64,000 nucleotides of DNA from Selaginella moellendorffii (lineage: Eukaryota > Streptophyta > Lycopodiopsida > Selaginellales > Selaginellaceae). The translations under genes were made by a program, and so were the position numbers. Of this stretch, positions 1 through 10,025 are shown one piece after another (positions within the stretch are counted from its first letter, which is position 1; each line of letters begins with the position of its first letter). Location: the NCBI RefSeq assembly GCF_000143415.4, contig NW_003314324.1:504289-568288 (forward strand), given 5' to 3'. Under the pieces are notes generated by a model. That model was not told the DNA's origin. It was given only the letters and a program-made list of their open reading frames with translations, and searched no databases.

Positions 1-1430
1 GTTTGAACACCTTGATGCTTATGAGAAATGAGGAGTTGCACAAGTAGCAAAGGGTCCTTGCACAAATAAGTCAATAACCTCTTCATCTTTCTTTTGAGAG
101 TAATATTAAGAGGTTCACTTAATACTAGTTCATTCAATATTTACTTTCTAAGCTTGTTTTTATAACAAGAAGTCTTCTATTATTCTCTCCTTAATGGTTG
201 ATATAGGCTTGAATTTATCCTTTATTGCTTGGTCTGTTTTCGCACATTGCTGACTATATTTGCGTTGTAAAGCAAAGCCAAATTTCATTCTTTATAGTAA
301 CAGTTGTACATATAAATGTGCACGGGATCAAGCAGACCTAGTTGTGAATATGGGCAATCTCGAGTTTGAGCTACAGTTATTGCAGATGGTGCTAAGTTAA
401 ACTTTTGACTTCATCTTTGGTATAGATTGGTTATAACATAATCATGTTAAGTGTCACTTTGAGGCTTCTATAGCACACCTTATCTCTCTCCCCTTAAGCC
501 AATTAGAAAAGGGGCAATTACTTGATGAGAGAGCCCTTAATGGCTATTTTATCCTCATTTATCCCCCAAGGTTCCAAGGATCCACGGTAACAGTATATCC
601 AAATCTCATCCCATGATCACATGCGTTACAGCTTCTCTCCATTTTTTTATACTTCTTTATATTTTTTCCATTCCTTTCACTTTTGTTCTTTTACATCCCT
701 TTACTTTTATCTCTACTTCCATCACTTTTGTCTCTCCAGTACTTCTTCTTATATTTCCGTCTTGTTCCTCTATTCCCTCTTCCAATCCCTTCAATAGTTT
801 TTTTGTTGTAGCGGTTGACTAGCTTGTATATTGATCTCTTTGAATTTGACCTATCATCTAGGGTTAAGATTACAATACGTCATTCTATTCCAATTAAGGA
901 TGCTCATCCAATCAATATTCTTGTTCGTCATCAGTCACAAAAAGCAATCAAGATTTTATATATAAACATCAAGGAGATGTTGGAAAGGGGTGTTGTTCGA
1001 AAATTATAGAGTCCTTGGGCATGTGAAATTGATCTTGTGACAAAGCCTGATGGGAGTATTTATTTCTACATTGACTATCATCTGTTAAATGAAGTGACAA
1101 TTCTGGATGTGTACCCTCTTTCTCACACTACTGATTTCTTGGATTGTTTGGGGAAAAGTTGTTGATTCACCAAGTTAGATATTGTTTCTGGGTACTGGCA
1201 AATGCTAATGGCCAAGGAAGATATTTCAAAAACTACTTTTGATACACCACTTAGTTTGTAAAAAATTTTTATGATGTTGTTTGGTTTGAATAATGTTCTA
1301 GCAACTTTCCAATGGATGATAGATAAGGTTCTTTGTGATGCCGGAGGTGACTATTGACTTCATTAATGATGTCTTTTTCCATTTTACTTTAGTCACTTAA
1401 TCATACCTTTGACCACTTGGAAGAGTCTCA

Positions 1431-2926
1431 CTCACGATCTCTATAAGTCTTATTCCCAATTTGGGGACATGGTAGCCCCATGAATGGCATCTATACCACT
1501 CAACATTTGCACTTAATGTAAGTGCTCTATGTGTCTAATCTTATAATAGACACCCAAAGGTACTACTAACATATCAGTCCATTCATCTTTGTCTCATAAA
1601 TAATTTAACACCACCCGTACCATAGTCTCCTCTTCCAAAGATTAGGCCATCTGTCCATGAGTGGTCATCCTATGACCACACCTTAGCATCTTAGAATGCC
1701 TAGAGACATCAGAAACAACTTTCCCCAATATCTCTTTTTTGGTCCCCACTAAATCCCTTTCCATTCACAGTCATGCTCCCTAACATCACCACTAGGTCAA
1801 GGCGCAAAGGCCCAACAACTAAGTCTTATTGACCTCTAGGATTTCCTTGCCACATGATCACATCCTTAGTCACTACACAAGAGGATTGTTCCTTTTCTTT
1901 TCTATAGTTTGAGACTTTGGGATGACATTTCAAAATACTTTAGCCCAACGTAAGCCTCAGGGGTACTCTCTTTACATTCTGCATTTGGGTGCTCTATCCA
2001 TATGGCTAGAGCAAGGTTTCAATGAGCCACGCCTAGTATCTAAGTAAGTAGTGCCACCCACACTTGGATTGGGAGCATTGACTAATCGATCTCTTAGAAG
2101 AGCTAGAGCTAGCTTTTAAACACTTCACCAAGTTACTTCATTTATCCATCCGTGTTTATTATAGCCTTGGACTCCTTAGTGGTTATATCATTACCCACCA
2201 CATGGGTATAGCCTTCCTTGGTCACACTAGCCTTTTCTAACCAAATTGGCTCCTCCCTCAAGGTGATACTTACCAAACCCCCCAAAGTCTAGGAGATGAT
2301 CACTTTGGGCTTTCACCCTTGGACCCGGACTCGAACTTGGACTCAAACTTGAACCCGGCCTCAGTCTCAGACTCGAACTCAACCCCAATCTTGGCCCTGG
2401 TCTTAGTCTCAGTCTCAGTTTTGGTCTTGGTCTCGGTCTCGGTCTTAGTCTAGGTCTCAGTCTCGGTCTTGGTCTTGGTTTTGTTCCCGGTCTTGATCCC
2501 TATCTTGGATTCCGTTTCAGAGTCCTTCTCGAATTCCATCTTGGATTCCTTCTCAGACTCTTTTTCGGACTTCAACTCAAATTCCTTCTTAGACTCCTTC
2601 TCGAACTCTATCTCAGACTTCTTCTTGGACTCTATCTCAGACTCATTTTTGAACTCCATCTCAAACTCATTTTTATACTTGATCTTGACACTTCCATGTG
2701 TCACGACATTTGTTATGTGTTAGTCCTTCTTATATCCCTTTAGAGACTCATTCACTGATTATTTCATGCTCATTCCTCGAGCACTTTGTTTAGAGTTCCA
2801 CTCTTGCTCTCAACTTTTCAACTTGAAGTTTTTAGTTCAAATGTGTTACACTCGTTTAGCTTACACTTTAACCACTACCACATGGCACCCTCTCAGCTCC
2901 ATTTTGGGGCTTAGAGATTTGTCTCA
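1431..2926. mobile_element. Unclassified 1.5 kb insertion inside the Ty3/gypsy reverse transcriptase
   Basis: The reverse transcriptase reading breaks off near 1430 and resumes near 2927. The hexamer GTCTCA stands at both joints (1425-1430 and 2921-2926), as expected for a target-site duplication. The inner ends share only ATCTCTA in inverted orientation, which is too little to assign a class. No coding domain was recognised. The right part contains the low-complexity tract at 2330-2670. It could be a MITE-like or Helitron-like passenger or a fragment of something larger. Confidence 0.55.
2330..2670. repeat. Degenerate hexanucleotide repeat (GGTCTC/GACTC type)
   Basis: About 340 bp of imperfect 6-bp units alternating CTCGGT, CTTGGT, CTCAGA and similar. 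It creates long but meaningless open frames on both strands (Glu/Lys/Ser-rich on one, Ser/Phe-rich on the other). It lies inside the 1431-2926 insertion. Confidence 0.8.
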
Positions 2927-3606
2927 TAGTAAAGTGCTAGATTAGCTATGGGAAGTTGGTTTAAAGCTGAAGCAATCAAAGTGCATATTTAGGTCCAAAG
3001 ACACAACTTATCTTGGGTATCATATTTCTTGTGAAGGTTTGTAAATTGATTTTGACAAATTTATAGCTATTCTTAAATTCTGTACTCTAAAGTGTGTGAA
3101 TGATATGCAACACTTCTTAAAAAAAGTGCAATATCTCAGCTATTTAATTTATCATCCTTTTTTTATCATACTATACCATTGCGAGCATTGTTGAAGTTGT
3201 CAATATCATTTTTCACCTAGTCCATAGATTGTAGGCCAGCGTTTACATATCTCAAAGAGTTGTTGACAACTTCTTTAGTTTTGGTATATCTTGACTACAT
3301 TTGACCTTTCATTTTATGTGTGGATGTTTTTGATATCAATCTTGGAGGTGTATTGATGCAAGAAAGTTCAATTGTGCTTGGTCAGCACCATCCCATTGCA
3401 TACATCAACTGTACATTACAATTGGCAAAGGTGAATTACTCCATGACAAAGAAAGAGTGTTTAACAACAGTTTGGGGTTTTGAGAAATTTCATGGCTATC
3501 TATATAGTTCTCAAACATTACTAAAAGGTGATTATGCTATAGTTACTTCATTATTGAAACAAAAGATTTTGGTTAGTCATACTACTCAGTAGACTTTGAA
3601 GCTTTA

Positions 3607-4188
3607 TGTAAGCTTTTGAGTTTGGACTTCCTGGGAGGTTATTTAGCCCAATACTATTCAAACCCAAAGATGTTTAACCCTAAATATCCTAAGACTCTTA
3701 ACAAATTGGAAAAGGGGTGCATTTTTATTCATGGGCCCTTTCCCTCTATATTTGAACTGACTGTTTCTCGAGATATTCTTTTTGGTCGATTACAATTCAC
3801 TATGCTTCCTTACAAGTTTATACCCTCGTGAATGGAAGTTAAGAGCTACAACTCTCCTAAGAGCCTCACTTTTTTGACATTCTACCCCTCGGGTCAAGCT
3901 CAGCCAAAAGCAAATTAGACCTACCAAATGTTAATCTCAATATATGGTATGATTCCCTAAGCCAACTAACAAAGTTAAACTTAAGACCTACTCCAATACA
4001 AAATATGAGCTTTTGAGTTTGGATTTCCTAGGAAGTCACCCAATCCAATACTATTCAAACCCAAGAACATTTAACCCTAAGTATCCCAACACCTTTAACT
4101 AAGGGTGCACTCTTATTCATTGGCCATTTCCCTCTATATTTAAACCCTTATGGATTATTTCTTAAGTTGTTCTCCTTGATTGCTTACA
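3607..4188. mobile_element. Cassandra-like TRIM: short LTR element with 5S rRNA-like repeats
   Basis: Two direct repeats, 3607-3794 and 4006-4188 (each about 185 bp, beginning TG and ending CA), enclose about 210 bp of non-coding sequence. Each carries a stretch matching the reverse complement of plant 5S rRNA: GGACTTCC, then a GGAGGTCACCCA-like block, then a TACTA-CCCAAG-TTAAC series. Most differences are C/T or G/A transitions. Flanks CTTTA and CTTAA look like a 5-bp target duplication with one mismatch. The element interrupts the RNase H to integrase region of the Ty3/gypsy element. Size and layout fit Cassandra TRIMs, non-autonomous elements with 5S-derived LTRs known across vascular plants. 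A primer-binding site was not recognised. Confidence 0.75.
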
Positions 4189-5783
4189 CTTAAGATATAT
4201 GATTTCGATGTTAATTTCCTGAGGAGTTTTATAGCTAATACTAATGCCCTTTTCTCGAGTTCCTTTTCCTTCTTTGCTCTCTTATCATGTTTCTAATAAA
4301 TCTATTATTCTAGTATTTATGGATTTTTTAGATGAGGATTCTATGCTGTCAATAGTTGCTATACTTGATGTTTAGTGTCCTTAAGGTGTGGAGCAAGATT
4401 TACCTTCTTTCAATGAGGTTTGTGAAACTCAATATGTTGAGCCATGGATTTAAATGTTTCGCAATAGGTTTGAGAATGTTGTATCACTTGCTAATAACTT
4501 GCCATTTTGGCATTTACATTTTCAATATTGTTTTAAGGATGACCTTCTTTATTTTGTAGAGATAAATCCTAATGATCATTTATAGCTGATGGTGCTTTCG
4601 ATTTTTATTCCATATTTTCTCCTTACCTACCATAATTCTCCTATTCTATGGGAGTATATGGGACATTGTCATGTGACTGGGAAGCTAAACAGGTACTTTT
4701 ATTGGCCGGAGATGCAATATAATATTATTTAGTATGTGAATTGCATTTAGTGCCAAGCTCATAATACTCCCTCTCGTGCTATGAAAGGATGGTTGGAGTC
4801 AATTTTAAATTCCTATCCATTTGACTTAGTGGCGTTTGATATAATAGGGCCTTTTCCATAGTCAACTACTAGCAATGAGTATATTATTATTGCTTTTGAT
4901 TACTTGATTTGTTAGGTGGAAGTTAGAGCTCTTGCTAATGCATCTGCAACTGCTGTTAGATACTTTCTCTTCAATTGAGTAGTGTTCTAATATTCCTATC
5001 CAAAATGAATTCTTTTGGATAATGGTCCTATATTTATGCCTAAGGCATTTCACGTCTTAATATCTTAGTTTGGGATATGCCATACCTTCACAAGTGCTAT
5101 ATCATCCATAGTCAAATGGTTTGGTAGAACAATTTATTTGGACATTCAAAGGGGTGATTGCGAAGTACGTGAACTTTTAGCATTTAAATTAAAATGGTTA
5201 TTTGCCATCTTTTCGGTATATGTATGTCATATGGGTGTAGAGTTATATTGATGTTTCACCATATAAATGTCTATATGGTCATAATCTGATATTACCAATA
5301 GAATTAAGTTTGCATTCGCAATTACCACAAGTTGTTGATGTTAAGTTTTGGGATTAGTATTTGACAAGCATTCTTCCACTAGTCTGAGTAGAGTTTGTTG
5401 AACACTTGGGCCATATACAAGTGGGACAACAACAATGTTATAATTTCCACCATTATCTATATATAGAGTACAAAGTGGATGACTTAGTGTTAGTCCATTT
5501 TCCCAATCTTACAAAATATGGTTTGTTTAAAGGCCTTCTTGTTTAGTGAAAAGGATTATATTAAGTGTTGTAGCAAGTTGAATTGCAAGTTTATGAGGTT
5601 CAATAAATAGGTCGATCCTTTAGAAATTGTATATGTGCAATAGTTAAAACACTTCGTACAAAGGGATCAAGAATAATTGGCACCACTTATAGATCCACTG
5701 ATGCCTCCTCTTAATGTTCTTCCAAATCACAACTCGTCCATTAGAGAACCTTGACTGTCTTCTATTATTCTAAGAGGGGATGA

Positions 5784-5958
5784 TGTGAGGTTCAAGTGTA
5801 CGGTTACAATGTCATATACTAATATTAATATAGTGGGATTTTGATAGCTGTCAAATTAATTTCAATCCAAACCACTCGCTTCTATATATAAATTAGGGTT
5901 TTTGGGCTAATTAATATGCACATTTCTGTATTCCATTTCCATATTCTATGTACTCACA
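5784..5958 (+). repeat. 3' LTR of the 5' Ty3/gypsy element
   Basis: Starts TGTGAGGTTC directly after a purine-rich tract and ends ACTCACA. It aligns along its full length (175 bp) with the reverse complement of the LTRs at 60532-60707 and 62479-62655, including a shared TATATATAAATTAGGGTTTT-like promoter stretch. Confidence 0.85.
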
Positions 5959-7030
5959 ACTTAATAAAAAATGAAAAAAAGGAAATGTGTGTATGTAATA
6001 CAAGACTCCTTCCAACATTTGCATCTCCTCTTTTCTTTTTGGATTTTAAAATATTAGAGACATGGCGTAATTATATTTGCTTGAGCTACCACTAATTTAG
6101 TGTCACTTAGATGTTTGATATGGCTGCAGAAATAAGATTATCATGATGTTCTAGCCTACCATCACTTAAAGAAATTAAACTTTTGCGTTCCTTTGATTTT
6201 TGGACTACAAAGCTTTGGATTTTTGCTTTATTCCCACCAAGCTACTAAAACATTATATTAGATAGGGCTAGAGTTCCAACTTTTAACTTATTTGTAGATT
6301 TATTAATTAATCTAACCAATGGGGACTACCATGCCACTAATACAGCCCAGATCATGAGGATGTATTTAATTTTTGAAAGAATTAATCACCAAGATCTCCA
6401 AGAATGAGGGAAAGAAGCCAATTAGAGTAAAAAAAAAGTGTTACACCAATTTCAACAAATCCCATGACTTAGTCATGTTAATGGCTATATCTCATGAGGA
6501 ATTTAGAGCTAGAAGACTAAGTAAGTAAAGTGTAAGATAGATTATAATCAAAATTTGTGGCAATAACTTTTAGGAATAATACTTAAAATAATCTATACAA
6601 AAACTAAGAAAGAATAGAATAGACTAGGTCATATTATGCAAATCTTGTGCTCATATTCAAGAACTACCTGAATTAGTGAAATCCTTGGATACATTTACAA
6701 TCTATCCTTATAAAATATATGAGTCTACGCAACTGATTGTTAGTACAGTTTTTCATGTTTGGCATTCTTATACATATCATCAATATGATAAAGGACTACT
6801 ATAACTTGGGCATCAGATGAAAGAAATATATCAAGCACAAATGAATAAAGGTCCACATGATACATAGTAGATCTTTAAAAAGCAGACATCAAAAAGGAAA
6901 AAGCTGATACGGTAGAATCTTTAACAAATAATGTAGCTTAGAGCTTCCATGCTTTGATTGGAAGAATTCATAAAAATGATTGGTTTTCCTTAAAAATAAA
7001 TAGCCAACCACAGAAATGAGTGATATATGC
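5959..7030. other. AT-rich spacer without recognisable gene
   Basis: AT-rich, stop codons in all frames, no domain recognised. Probably old repeat debris. Confidence 0.6.
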
Positions 7031-7037
7031 TTTGATA

Positions 7038-7165
7038 TTCTAGGATATTCTATGTTATTCATTAGATTAATCTTGTATTTATAATTTATAAACTTTCTTA
7101 AAACACCTTTTAGTATAGTTTAATTTATTCTATCATTTAATGGTTGATATGTGCAATAAATTGAG
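7038..7165. repeat. AT-rich dispersed repeat, copy 1
   Basis: Contains GATTAATCTTGTATTTATAA, TTTATAAAC and a TCATTTAATGGTTGATAT block. The same blocks recur at 29600-29795 and, inverted, at 31818-32062. It ends just upstream of the broken PPR gene. Confidence 0.7.
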
Positions 7166-7211
7166 TTTTTAATATTATCACAATCCTCAGTTCAATGTTT
7201 TAGGTTAGACT

Positions 7212-8905
7212 ATGAACAGAAACTCTAGCATTCATTTTATTCAATCCTGCAAAAGCCTTTATGAAGCAAGAGAGATTTACCTGAATCTTAAAAGGAATCA
7301 TCCACTTGCTGACTCAGCAACAAGCTCATGGAGATGTTTGGCAAATATAGAAGCCCACAAGAGGCACGCCAAATCTTTGATACCATCAAACACAAAGACT
7401 CCTTTTCACGGGCTTTCACATTACGAGCTTATGCCCAAAACTCCCATCTTAAACATGCAAAAGAGATCTTTGACAAAATGCCGCAAAAGGATGTCCTTGC
7501 ATGGACATCCATGCTCTTGGCATATGCCCGGAGTGGGCATGTTCTCAATGCCCAAAAAACATTTGATGAGATGCCGCAACACAGCCTTGGAATTCTCATG
7601 GAATGCCATCCTGTCAGTCCACGCACACAGCTGGGATCTAAAATATGCTGAAAGGATTATCTTCGGGATGCCCGAGTGTGATCTCGTGTCTTGGAATTCC
7701 ATTCTTGCGGCATACGCCCAGAACGGGCATGTAGAGGGAGCGAAACGTGTTTTCGATTCTATGGAGGCTCGTGACCTTGTGTCATGGACGACAATCTTGG
7801 TTGCCTTGTCGCAGGGCGGAGATTTGCACGGAGCAAAACTTTTGTTTGATGCAATGCCGCAGCACGACCTCGTCGCCTGGACCGCGGTTCTTGGCGTGTA
7901 CGCACTGAACGAGGATGTCGATTCGGCACAGAGGATTTTCCGCGAGATGCCTGAGATAGATCTCGTTTCGTGCAACACCGTGATGCGATGCTGCCGTGAT
8001 GCTAGACCATCAAAGCTTATATTTGACTCCATGCCACAGAGAGCTCTCTCGTCGTGGACAACAATGCTCGCTGTTCTTGCCAAGAACAGCCCCGGGGAGG
8101 AAACCAAGAGCTTTTTCTATCAAATGCCGGAGCTTGATCTTACTTCCTGTACGATAATGTTGCTCTCACAACCCTCAGACTTGGAGCTTGTGAAGGCCAC
8201 CTTTGATCAAATGCCGCAGCGAGACCTGTGCTCTTGGAACTCTGTTCTTTCGGCGTATGCCCAATCAGGGCATTGTGACTTTGCTTTAAGACTCTTTAAC
8301 GAGATGCCCGAAATGGATATGGTTTCGTGGAACACAATGTTAAATGCGTTTTTTCTGCATTTTCCCGAGAAGGCCATATTGTATACGCAAGGAAACTTTT
8401 TGATTCAGCCCCTGACAGAGACCAAATCTTGTGGAGCTCCATGATAGCTTCATATGCACAAGTAAGCACCACTGCCAGCAAGGCCTTTCATCTCTTCAAC
8501 GAAATGCAGGCCGTCGATTCCCCAAACACATCGTGCTTCGCATCCATCCTGGCCGCAAACAGCCACAAAGGCAGCTTTCAAGCGGGAAAGAGCTTCTTCG
8601 CTTCCATGGTTGTGGATCACGCCATTGAGCCCACAAGGCAGCACTCCAGTTGCATGGTAGATCTCTTGAGCCGAGCCGGCCACCTTCACGACGCCAAAGA
8701 TCTAATCTTAAGCATGCCGTTCGTTCCCAGTGCTCTCGAGTGGACGTGCCTTCGCGGAGCATGCAAGAGCCACGAGGATTATAACAATCTTAGACTGGGA
8801 GACGATGTAGTGAGGTCTGTAATGGACGTAACCGACGCAACCCCCACTGCTTTACTAGCAAACGTCTACACAAGCTCCCAAACAAAAAATCCACACTATA
8901 TGTGA
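7212..8905 (+). pseudogene. PPR gene (S-type repeats) with three frameshifts
   Basis: Tandem 31-residue PPR motifs (AYAQNGHVEGAKRVFDSM type) run the length of the gene, but the reading changes frame three times: near 7320 (after LADSA, resuming as MEMFGKYRS), near 7595 (after MPQHS, resuming as LEFSWNAIL) and near 8340 in a run of six T (after MVSWNTMLNAF, resuming as SAFSREGHI). With the shifts ignored it forms an ordinary PPR protein of about 560 residues ending in an E-like segment (SMPFVPSALEW..LRGACKSHED). No DYW domain. It is either a pseudogene or affected by sequencing errors; three independent shifts favour decay. Such proteins normally bind organellar RNA. Confidence 0.85.
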
Positions 8906-8925
8906 AATCTAAGGACTTAGTCATT

Positions 8926-9114
8926 TTAATCACCTCCGCCACCGCCACCTCCTCCGCCACAGCCCCCACCGCCACAGCCTCCTCCACCATGACCACCACC
9001 AGAGCCTCCACTGTGGCCTCCACCATGGTGGCCACCGCTAAACATTGCTCCCACGAAATTGGAGCGCCTTCTTGGCTTTCGCCTTTTTGGAGATGCAAAG
9101 AAACTGAAACACAT
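8926..9114 (-). CDS. Small Gly/Cys/His-rich protein, copy A
   Basis: A 62-residue protein begins MCFSFFASPKRRKPRRR, followed by a tail of Gly with His and Cys. The start at 9114 is chosen because the paralogue at 9484 starts with the same MCF.F..S..RRK.RRR motif and the same ATCCAA(A/G)ATGTGTTTC context; an upstream in-frame ATG at 9153 is less likely. No signal peptide or membrane segment is apparent. The head is basic and the tail could bind metal or be structural, but the function is unknown. It faces copy B across 369 bp, pointing to an inverted local duplication. Low-complexity composition means a coding role still needs transcript support. Confidence 0.55.
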   Translation of the reverse strand: MCFSFFASPKRRKPRRRSNFVGAMFSGGHHGGGHSGGSGGGHGGGGCGGGGCGGGGGGGGGD

Positions 9115-9483
9115 TTTGGATTGATTGCTTGCAAGGGGGCATATTGTATACAAGGCTAGAAAGCAATTTGAGACTTTGACTCAGAGGAAGCCACGAAGGA
9201 AGCAATGATAGCACGTGGACCTGGAGAAGTTTATGCAATCAGTGCCACGTCGTGACACTTCATCAGAGTGTTCAAGAAACGCAAGACGTAACACTACAAA
9301 CGTGCATTTGTCTATCCAATCTTTGAGGAATACGTGCATAAAATCTCGTCAAATTGCGCGTGAAGGAAGTTGCTTTGCTTGCTCCATATGGTCAGGCCTT
9401 GTGGCCAATTAGATGTTCTCCTGCCTAGTATATAAGCGCAAGCCTCCTCACATCGATCATACCTTTATCTTGCGCAATCCAAG
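9115..9483. promoter_or_regulatory. Shared upstream region of the Gly/Cys-rich pair
   Basis: Going right, GCCTAGTATATAAGCG (about 9423-9438) gives a TATA box about 55 bp before the ATG of copy B. Going left, the mirrored GCCTTGTATACAATATG (about 9138-9154 on the minus strand) stands in the corresponding place before copy A. The similarity shows that the promoters were duplicated along with the genes. Confidence 0.5.
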
Positions 9484-9687
9484 ATGTGTTTCGGTTTCTC
9501 TCAATCCTCTAACAGGCGAAAGCAGAGGCGAAGGCGCCCGTATGCAGCAACGGGCGCCTTCATTGGGGATGCCGGCAGTGGTGGCGGAGCTTGTGCTGGC
9601 ACTGGTGGCGGCGGAGGCTGTGGTGGCGGTGGCGGCGGTGGTGGTGGTGGTGGCTGCGGAGGAGGCGGCGGCGGTGGAGGCTGCTAA
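9484..9687 (+). CDS. Small Gly/Cys-rich protein, copy B
   Basis: A 67-residue protein starts MCFGFSQSSNRRKQRRRR, then a short Ala/Gly segment and a tail of Gly runs broken by single Cys, ending in Cys. It shares its start motif, basic patch and promoter layout with copy A on the opposite strand. A TATA box lies about 55 bp upstream. The family was not recognised; a nuclear or structural role would be a guess. Confidence rests on the duplicated gene structure rather than on a known domain. Confidence 0.6.
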   Translation: MCFGFSQSSNRRKQRRRRPYAATGAFIGDAGSGGGACAGTGGGGGCGGGGGGGGGGGCGGGGGGGGC

Positions 9688-10025
9688 ATACTCTGTATGA
9701 GAAATAGCCATGCATATGAATGTTTGTAAATATGCATATTCCAAAACTTCCTCAAATAATACGTACAGTTTGTTTGTATTGAACTTTGTTTTTTTCCAGC
9801 CAAGGATTGACCTGGGCACGATCTTAGCACTGTTTTGGAACTAGTAAGTAGAATCTCGTAGAATCTATTCAGCAATTCTATGTACTTCAGGTACTATAGT
9901 GATTCAAGTAAAATCCAAAAAAAAGGGAAACATCCACTTACAATACAACGTTTTGAGCGCTCTTCTCTTGTCTTCTCTCGAGTAAAAGCTTTGATTCTTC
10001 TAGCTCTCTCTCGCCTCCTGTTTTC
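9688..10025. other. Spacer, probably 3' UTRs of copy B and calnexin
   Basis: No frame or RNA gene supported. It separates two convergent genes. Confidence 0.5.

Larger units (their letters stand above)
1..5958 (+). mobile_element. Degenerate Ty3/gypsy LTR retrotransposon, 5' end outside window
   Basis: Translation in shifting frames shows the Ty3/gypsy order on the plus strand. An aspartic-protease tail ending in IDWL..HNH lies at about 300-480. Reverse transcriptase starts near 815 (VTKPDGS and KLDIVSGYWQM at about 1030-1210) and resumes near 2930 after an insertion (KCIFRSKDTTYLGYHIS). RNase H is at about 3310-3590 and the integrase H2C2 finger at about 4660-4770 (GHCHVTGKLNRYFYWPEMQ). The DDE core follows with FDIIGPFP near 4840 and LLDNGPIF near 5010. 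A purine-rich tract runs straight into the 3' LTR. Stop codons and frameshifts occur throughout, so it cannot code. It carries insertions at 1431-2926 and 3607-4188. The minus-strand element at 60532-62655 belongs to the same family. Confidence 0.9.

Noticed and set aside
2450-2723. Open frames on both strands rich in Glu/Lys/Ser or Ser/Phe
   Set aside because: Product of the degenerate hexanucleotide repeat, with no coding signal.
3945-3957. TGGTATGATTCCC as a primer-binding site of the TRIM
   Set aside because: It resembles the initiator tRNA-Met site but lies about 150 bp from the LTR end fixed by comparison with the solo copy.
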